NCBI GenBank assembly: GCA_038501785.1
Contig: JBAMJR010000195.1
Location: 5,987,501 to 6,051,500 of the forward strand
Length of the DNA: 64,000 nucleotides
Direction of reading: 5' to 3'
DNA from: Myoxocephalus aenaeus
Lineage: Eukaryota; Chordata; Actinopteri; Perciformes; Cottidae
How positions within the stretch are numbered: position 1 is the stretch's first letter; each line of letters starts with the position of its first letter. Below, one piece after another: positions 51,901-60,900 of this stretch. The notes beneath the pieces are model-generated. The model ran no database searches. It saw nothing but the letters and a program-made list of their open reading frames with translations, and was not told where the DNA came from. The position numbers and the translations under genes are program-made.

Positions 51901-54900
51901 CTTCCACCAGCCAATTATTTGTCTGCATGAGTTGCAACAACCGCTCTATTAACCAATTTTGATGATTGATTTTTCAAGTTATATCAATAAAGTTAGTTAA
52001 TCAAATTGGGCATTTCAACCATGTAAACTTGGGCTCACAGAAATCGTTATGTGGATTATATGTCAAAGACAAACTGATGAATCAATTAATTGGAAAGTTA
52101 GTTGCAGCCTTAGCCTGGATGAAGACACTGGTTCACTCATGCCAATGTAAACCATCATGCACTATGGAATAGAGGGGGAGACTGTAAAGCAAAATGTGAG
52201 ACTTTTATTCGTGTGCTTCTGAACTTCTGAGGAGCCGAACGTGGCAAAGCGCATGTTGTGCCACAGCATGCAGCATAATGTCACCATGTTGGTGACACCC
52301 GTCACGGTTACCTCTGGAAGCGCTCCTGCTGCTCCCTCTGCTTGCGGATCTCAGGGAATTGCCTTTCGTAGTACTCCCGTGTTCTGCCGTCCTTGGCTTT
52401 GCGTCTGGGGTTGTTCTCCATCCGCTCCACCTTCTTCTCCCACGCTTCCATCAGCTGGTCGTAGCGCTGGCAGATATTCTGTTCCTGCGTACACAGCATT
52501 GAAAATGCTACATCAGGAGTGGGAGTAACTACAGTAAGAGCCAAGATTATTTCACGCCAATGCAACGAGGATACAATACCTGGAGGGATCTGATATTTTT
52601 GTATTCCCAAATAAAACCATCTGCATCTACACTGTTTTCATAAACCACTGACTCCAATACAATTTAAAAAAAAGATATGGACATCTGCCGTTCCCATAAT
52701 AGTTGGTTGGCGGTACAGTAAATGTACACGGTCACGAAGCAGAAAAGGCAGATAACTAATTCCTAGACTCTAGAGGTGTAAATCAGTGATTGATTTGATC
52801 TTTTAAGTACACCTTACAATACAAAAACATTTTGCAGTTTACCTTTAAGACTAAAAAAGCAGAAGAGTTGAGAGAGAACGCTGTTTAGGAGTTTATGCAC
52901 ATTTGCAATGTTGTTCCAGAAGCTTTCCAATCTGCACATTTGTGTACTGCGTGTAAATGTATTTACATTTGGTCTAGTAAATTATAATCAAGCGAGAGAG
53001 AGTCTGGGTTTTGCTGCTGAAAGCTCTTTTACTACATCAAAAACTAAAATCAAAAGGAGTTGAACTATTTAGAGAAGATATGGAAAGATTCCTGTATTGG
53101 GAGGACAATGCCGCCTCATTTCCACTCTCTGCAGCGAGGGACACACAATTCACCTTCCTCTTGGCATGAAGCCATGTGCACTCTGCCATTGTTCAGAGTC
53201 CAAAAGGTCCGTCTGACCCTGACAGGGAACAGGCAGACAAAGGTGGGACCCGCTGAACCATTGCCAAAAAAAAAAAAAAAAAAAAAGAGCCAGGTGTTTC
53301 AACATGGGGTGATTCAGAAATATTGAAATCGCGAGTTACTGATAAGAAAGAGAGAAACGGTGTGGCAAAAAAGAGGAAACCAAAGTGTTCCATGTCTTGT
53401 AAGTAAACACATTGTCATCACTTGTATGTATGGCTAATAAAAACAATGTCGCTCCACCACTTTGAGACTGAAACTCAACTGCCATCAACCTTTGCAGACC
53501 GTCATGGTCCCCAGATAATAGTTTACTGACTTGGTTGATGTTTGAGTGAAATGTCTTAAAAACTACTGAATGGATTGCCATGAAATTTAGTTCTGACATT
53601 CATGTCGCCCCCAAATGAACGGAGCTAGCTTTCGTGATTCATTCACTTTCACCACGATGTCAACATTTTAATTAGTCTACAAGGTTTAACACCAAATACC
53701 TGCAAAACTAATGGCCGTCGTTCTAAGCTGCACTTTGTTTCAGTAGAGGTTAGCATGCTAACACGATGGTAAACATTATACTTGGTCAACATCAGCGTTG
53801 TCATTGAGCAATGTTAGCGTTTAGCCTTACAGAGCGGCTGGCATGGCGAGACTCTTATTTTAGGAATGTTTTGAAAAATCAGGATTTTAATGTTCGGCGA
53901 GGTGTCTCGCTGTGGACATTCAAACAACCACAGAGTATCAAGATGACAAGAAGATTCAGAGAAAAAGTATGCAGTTCAATTGTTCATGTGTAAAATTTAA
54001 AACTGTTCTCTCCCGAGTGTGCAAAAGTTATAACTGAACGGTTTGTTGAATCAGAGTGTCAATATTACGTCGCTTTAAGTAAACAGGGAAGAAAACCACC
54101 CATCACAAGCTTTGACAATCCCAGTGATATTTCCCCTGGTCAGCTGAGGTGCAAACAGCCAGATGGTAGGATGTGACCGCTACACTGACCGTGGCAATGG
54201 GTGGCGCCTCTCAGGTTGTGTCTCGAGCACCGACACAAACAGCTGACATGAACCTCCCAACAGCCGGGACGCTTACCTTTTGTTTACGAGCGTGGTTCCT
54301 CCTCTTAAAAAACAAGATCAGCTTCTTCCGCATGACTTGGTTGCTGAAAGAGACGAACACTTAATCAGAGACATGATTTTATAACTATGTGGAACACATA
54401 AAAAGGGAACGCCCAACAAGAAATAATGGTATTCATTATTTCAGCAGAAAAGAGCCAGTCAGTACAAAGGCAAGAGAGAAGTAGTCCCTTCTGCTAGTTA
54501 GTTCAAGTGGACATTTGTAAATTCAACCTTCTTTGAGAGATAGCGCTTGATGTATTTTACAACACACCCACAAAAAAACAAAACAAAAACATGGACATCA
54601 TTGTGTATTTTCACTGTTGCAGGTGGAAAACACTGGGAACTCTTCTGTTGGAACGTGATGTGGGGAGAGAACGGCGAGAGCTGACCCTGAAAGTGTGGCG
54701 GGTGCAGCAGATTCACACAGAAGTGGTCCCTGTCCTGATAAAAGGCCGAGCCAGATGGGCCGCTTCCGCCTCACACACACTGATAAGCGTTCTATCCGAG
54801 ATTGTCCGGCCTTCAAGCCCCAACACAACCCTACCTTGAAAACACACCTAATTCAAACGCATGCTCTTTCGCTCCCTTTGGCCTCACTGTCAATCTGGTG

Positions 54901-57900
54901 ACTCAGCAATCAGATTCGACAGAATTATCAGCTGGGTTTATCTCGCTGATGTCAGCACAGCATCCAACACTTTCCTCCGCTGAGATGTTCACAATCCCTT
55001 TAGTGTGGTAAGTGTCGTGTCTGTTGTAGTGTTCTTGCACTTTTGAAAGCCGACAGATGTTCATGAACTGTATCTGTATAAGAAACGTAGATACTCACGT
55101 CTTGATGTTGTCATGGTACACCTTCGTGTCTGATGGCTGATTGTAGAGGGGCTAAGAGAGAGAAAGCAGACCAGGGACAACCAGCGGATTAATCATTAGC
55201 TATTAGACAAGCAGTAATGTTCAACTTGCCAGTGAGCTAAGCATGACCTCTTCCTCAAAACTCATGCAAGGACAAAAAGCATCATTAAAATCACATACCA
55301 GCTCGACCTTAGGGCCAAAACCTTCCAGTACTTTGTGGGCCTCTTCCGCTTTTTTCTAGAAAAGAAAAAAAGAACAAGAGATAATTTCTTAATTACAAGG
55401 TCTACAAACGTAAAGAGAAACTGAGTTCAGCAACAGTTGCTCGCCGGACGCTTCTCAGCAGAGAGCAAATTTCATGTAGGTTTGTAAAAATGGATGTAAT
55501 ACGACGACGTAATAAAGTTTAAGTTTTAGTTTTAAACAGTTCTGGAAAAACGTCCTATCTGACATTCAATACTATATGTGGGTTGTACTCAAAGAATATT
55601 AAGACAATTAAGTTACTGATGTGATCTGTATTTTAATTTAAAAAAAGGCAAAGATTCAGGAAAAACTCAAATAAACGTAACCGTAAGTCCTGAGTAGAGA
55701 GAGGTTTTGGCCCGATTCATCATTTTAGATTCTTTTAATTTACTCTTGAAGTATGAGCTTGTGCAATTAAGTGAGCATCTTGCCTGAAAGTAGCAACATA
55801 TGAGAAAGAAAGAAGAAAAAAAACTACTTTTATTTGTTTTATGTTCCTGCTGGATCATAATTAATTGGGTTGGCGAGAACCGTTTTCCTGGATCAGTGAA
55901 GACTGGGAGCTTATTCAAGATCATCAGAACGACACTGAATAACTCCTGATTTCCCCTTTTCACAAGCTCACGTCTACAGGCCGGGACAAAGACGGCGACT
56001 GCCCGACTGAATGCTGTGGGCGGTGCTGGAGCAGCTGGACAGCCTAAAGGGTTAATGGCTGACTGAGAAGGAAGGCGTGTCTCAGCACTCTCCTACCACA
56101 ACATTGTCTGACAGAAATGAACTACAGTGACCTCCATAAACACACACTGCCCTGTTGTTCGGCTAAAACACAGATACAGAGGACTGCCTCTGCGCTCGAC
56201 TTCTAGTTTAATGTTTTCTTAATGTTTTCTTAATTTTTTTTATTAGATTTTAGCAACAATAAATTAGGAAATATCTGACAAAAATTGCACTGCAGTAAAC
56301 CCGTGGGTTACTTTCTAACACGGCTGCAAAACACCATTAAATTAATGCACAAACCACATTTTTTATGTTATTTCTGAACACCCGCTATGCCAAATGCTGT
56401 ATTTGGCATAGCGGGGGTATTTGGGGTGGGTATACTCACGCAGAGTATGCCCACCACAAACAGTCTACCACAAACATAAAAAAATAAAATCATGGGCACT
56501 TCTTTTAGGTCCACGTTAGGTCGTGCATTTCCTGTAGCTGCTCCACAATCAAAGCCTCAGGCCTACTTTGCCAGTGGCCAACTTCAATTTAAAATCAGCA
56601 GCAGCAGGAAAGGTTCAGTTTGCTTTAGCAGTAACTTTACTTTCAGCCCCATCTGAGCTGCGTTAAAGCAGTCACATAAGGCTGATACTTGAAAGTCTGA
56701 CTAGGCACACGAGAGAAAACTAAACTCCAAACCACATAGATTCAGCTGGAAGCAACCAAACTACTGGGAGCTGAACACAAGACACATCAGTTTAGTGCAA
56801 AATTGTTTGAGGGAGGAGACTGTGACTCTTTGGCCGTGGTCGCCATGGTTATCCTGCTGCGCTGAGCTTGGCGCAGCTCCGCACAATTTTAGCTGGTAAA
56901 CTCTGGCTGGTGGGAAAACTAAAGTAGCTCCTTCCAACGTCGAGGATGCACAGATGAAACAAAAAGGACCCAGGAGAGCGAATGCATCTTGCCGTTTGCA
57001 GCAGATTACTAACCCGGTTCTCATCATAGATGATCTGGACGATGCTGCGATGCTTGTGCTCCACTGGGGGAGGGGTCGCTGGCTTTTCTGGCTCCACTGG
57101 CTTTGCTGCTTCCTCCTCCAGTTGTTGCTAAGAAACAACACAAAACATGTTGACCAATAGCACACAAGAAGAAAAAAAAACACAGGAAAATATGGGGAGC
57201 CTTTATTCTTTCTATTCACGACCCAATAAACATTTTGTATGGTTTTCATCTGTATTTGTTTTCATACGGAGAAAATGATAGAAAATACAGACACATCCAC
57301 ACTGCATTGACATGATCTCAGATCTCAGATTATTCCCTTTTTACAGAACTGAAGGTTTGAATTGGTGAGCGTTTAATAGATCAATGTTTACAAGTTAAAG
57401 GTTAAGTAAACTATCAGGTTACAGAGACGAGATTAGGAGTTCCTGAAATACCTCAAACAAACAAATAAATCCCATCAAATGTTGGGAAAAGGCAGAATGA
57501 AAAACCGAGACGTACAAAGCTCCTCTAAACATCTAACGAGACGGAACTCCAAAAAAAAGATAGCAGGAGAAAAATGGCACAAACTAATAAAAAAAAAGAT
57601 AAGATAATCCAGAATATAGCTCTTTCAGTTTTTGAGAGCACACGATTGGGAAAAGACAGTCAGATGATGGGAACAAGGTCGTTTAGCCATAGATCCAAAA
57701 GTATCTGATGAATTGCTTTCAAAGACTTCTACTGTGCTGATTAAAACTCCTCACTGAGAAGATGAGCACGCCTTGATGGCATAAGCCGCTTCTGTAAGTC
57801 CACATGACGTAGATTTCGTCACCAGAGGATGCATGCGTCGGCTTTGTGGTAGCATTTTAGTGTGAATGCGTGGAAAGCGTGCTCCAGTCGGACAGAATGT

Positions 57901-60900
57901 ACCGTAATTACAGCAGCTGTCCATGTACGCGTCTGTTTTGAGAGTAGCAGCAAGTCCTAAAGGAGCGGTGTGTAGGATTGATTTACCCATGATTTCATTA
58001 GTGTATAAATCACCTGAACAAGTTAAGATGACAACTTGTTACAATCGTCACGTCACCCGGATGCCTCAATTGGAGGTGTATCTGGATTATTAACTTGGGA
58101 CAGCTGCTGAATAAACAATAAATCACACGTGACCATATTCATGAACAATCCCTTTCGAGGTGGAGTTACTGCCAATCCTGTTCTTTAACGATGTAGTTAC
58201 ACAACATATAAATCAATAACAACACATTAACAGCTTCTACTTCGTGGTTTATAATCACACACCATTTTATAAACGCAACCAGGTTGAACGGCTCCTCATT
58301 AGTCACTTCAGGCTTTCGTGGGTTACTTCCTCATTATAATAGCAAATTAAATCATTACTTGTGGCCAGTTCTCCATTGTGTTTGGTGCATGTTCAGAGAC
58401 AAAATGTTTTACTAGGCGTTATGGGCGGAACGGTACGGTATTCGCCCGGTACAGCGTGCGACGTCGTTTCGTTACGCCCCGTGAACCAAACAGAAATTCT
58501 GGAGCATGAATAACCTGAAAAACTTTGTCAGCACACAAAGTCCATCAGCTGCAGCAGCACTGTGGCATGCTAGTCGGCTAGCCCGGTTGGTCAAGATCGG
58601 CGGACAACGATTTGGTCAAACTTTGCATTATTCAACTGAAGTCGGGGTATATCACTTTTAATGTACGACGGCGTCACTCAAATGTGTCAATTAGCGGAAC
58701 GAAACTAAAACAGACTGGAAGGTGAACGGCCGACCAAGACTTAGTGGCGGAGAATACAGAATTAGAGTTTAGGGTCAAAGGGCTTGAGCCCCGCTACAAT
58801 GTGTTCACCTGTTTAGTCAGTCTGTTGTGCAATTCCTATATAAACGAGTCAAAGCGGCAGTTCAGGAATTATCAATGGACCATTGCATTTACATAACAGT
58901 GATATTTATTTTATTTATTTGTGCTTGTTGACAATATGCCACTAGTTGAGTACCTCAACTGTTACACTAGGAATTATGGCCAACGAGCCACGGTTGAATG
59001 TTTACATTTATTAAATAAACAACTATAAATGTAGGCTATGTATTTTCATTTCCCCAAGGTATATCCCAAACCGTGAATTTTGTGTACGGTTCCACCCCTA
59101 CTAGGTAACCAACCTGCTTTTTCTTCAGCTTGAAAATCTGCTGCTCCACTTTTGCAATCTCCCGGTCCACGCGGTCCATACTCTGGATCAGCTCCTCTTT
59201 GGATAGTTTGGAAGGAGAAGCGTCCTGGTCATCGCCCATGTGGAGTGCAGGTCCTCCTGAGGACATGGACTCCCCTTTGACAGAGTACTGAGAGTCCTGG
59301 CCAAAAAAAATAAAATAAAAAAAGTTAATTGAGTTTGCGAAACAACTACAGTCCAAGATCTGTACAAAACCGAATGATTATATAAGATCCTCTAATCACA
59401 GAGAAGTCAGAAGTTCTTTCTCATTGTGGGGAGAGGAATAAGAGAGTTCACTACAATCACTCGGACTGTAAACCCTGTTGTCCAATATACTACAAATATA
59501 GAAATGTGAAGTGTTTCCCGAGTTTGTCTCTGTAAGGACAAAAATGAAAATGTGACTTCTTGGCTTGCAAACCTAAGTGGAGAGGAAGAAGACCCACCTT
59601 TTTGACCTCCGAACTGCCTCTCAGACCGTCCTGTACTGAGTGGGTTAAGGGCATGATAATACCCCCAGCAGTGGTGGGCGTGCGGGTGATGTGGCCCTCA
59701 ACAACAGTCTCCATGCGAGGGCGTTTGACCTCCAAGGCCTCGTGGTCCGACTGGGCCGAGAGGGAGTGAAACTGCTGTTCGTAACCATGGCGCCTCTCTG
59801 GAGGCCTGAGGCACAGAAGTAAACAAGGAATTTACAGAAGCTGCATCCGGTCGTGGAGATGTACGAGTCCCAAACTGTAATCTGGGGACAGAATGAAAAG
59901 ATACTCTCTCCAGTACAGACCCTTACATTTTAAGAGAAGCCTTACCTTTCGGTTCCGGGGTGGAATTCGGACAGCAGAGACGGTCTTCTCCGACCCTGCG
60001 CATCTTGCAAATGAGCCCGATAGTCTGGGACGCTGAAATCCTGCAGACAAGAGGAAAACACCAAAATGACATTTGTAATGCAATCTGATCAAGGTCGAAA
60101 CGGTGTGACAGAGAGGGGGGGCGGGGGTGGTCTGGGTGTAACGCAACGCACGGGCCGGCCGTAGAGAAAAGACAAAAATACAACATCACGAGTTCCTGCA
60201 AAGGCTACAACTACAACAAAGCACTTCGCAGAAGCGGAAAACCAAATCAGGCTTCCAGAGAGACAAAGTCCATCTTAAGCAACAGATACACTCAGTTTTT
60301 AAATCAATACAGCAGTCTACACTGGCTGCTTTATGCACACTTTACAATCAAAACTTCTTTTCTCACTACTTGCACAACGTCGATTGTGTGTTGGTCTGTG
60401 AGCACCGTTAAAAGCTGTCTTAGGGGCATCCTGGTGGCTTAGGGGTAAAAGGCACTCCATTTAATTGCAACGTCCCCAGTTCAAGTTTGGCCGGGGACCT
60501 TTGTTGTATGTCACACCTCCTCCTCCTCCTCCTCCTCCTCCTCCTCATTTCCTGTAAGCACTCTGCTGTACTCAATCTAATAAAGGCAAAGTTCCGAAAT
60601 GAACTCTATGGGCGTTTTTACCGCTAAACAACTGCAGCTCTCAGTAGACGAAATAGACACAATGTCAGCATTAGGAGGTCCATTTGCTGAATATTACAAC
60701 GTGAATTAACGGTGCTTATCCTCGCGGTTTAAATAACAACGATGTAATGTAATGTAATGTAAATAACAACGTTCGCACATTTATTAGCAGTACGGGAGGA
60801 GATGCCCATGTCGCTGAGAATAAGAAATAAATACCGGGAAGATGAAAGAACAAAACATGTTAATAGTAAACCGTCGAACAACGGCTGGCCAGGAAGCAGC

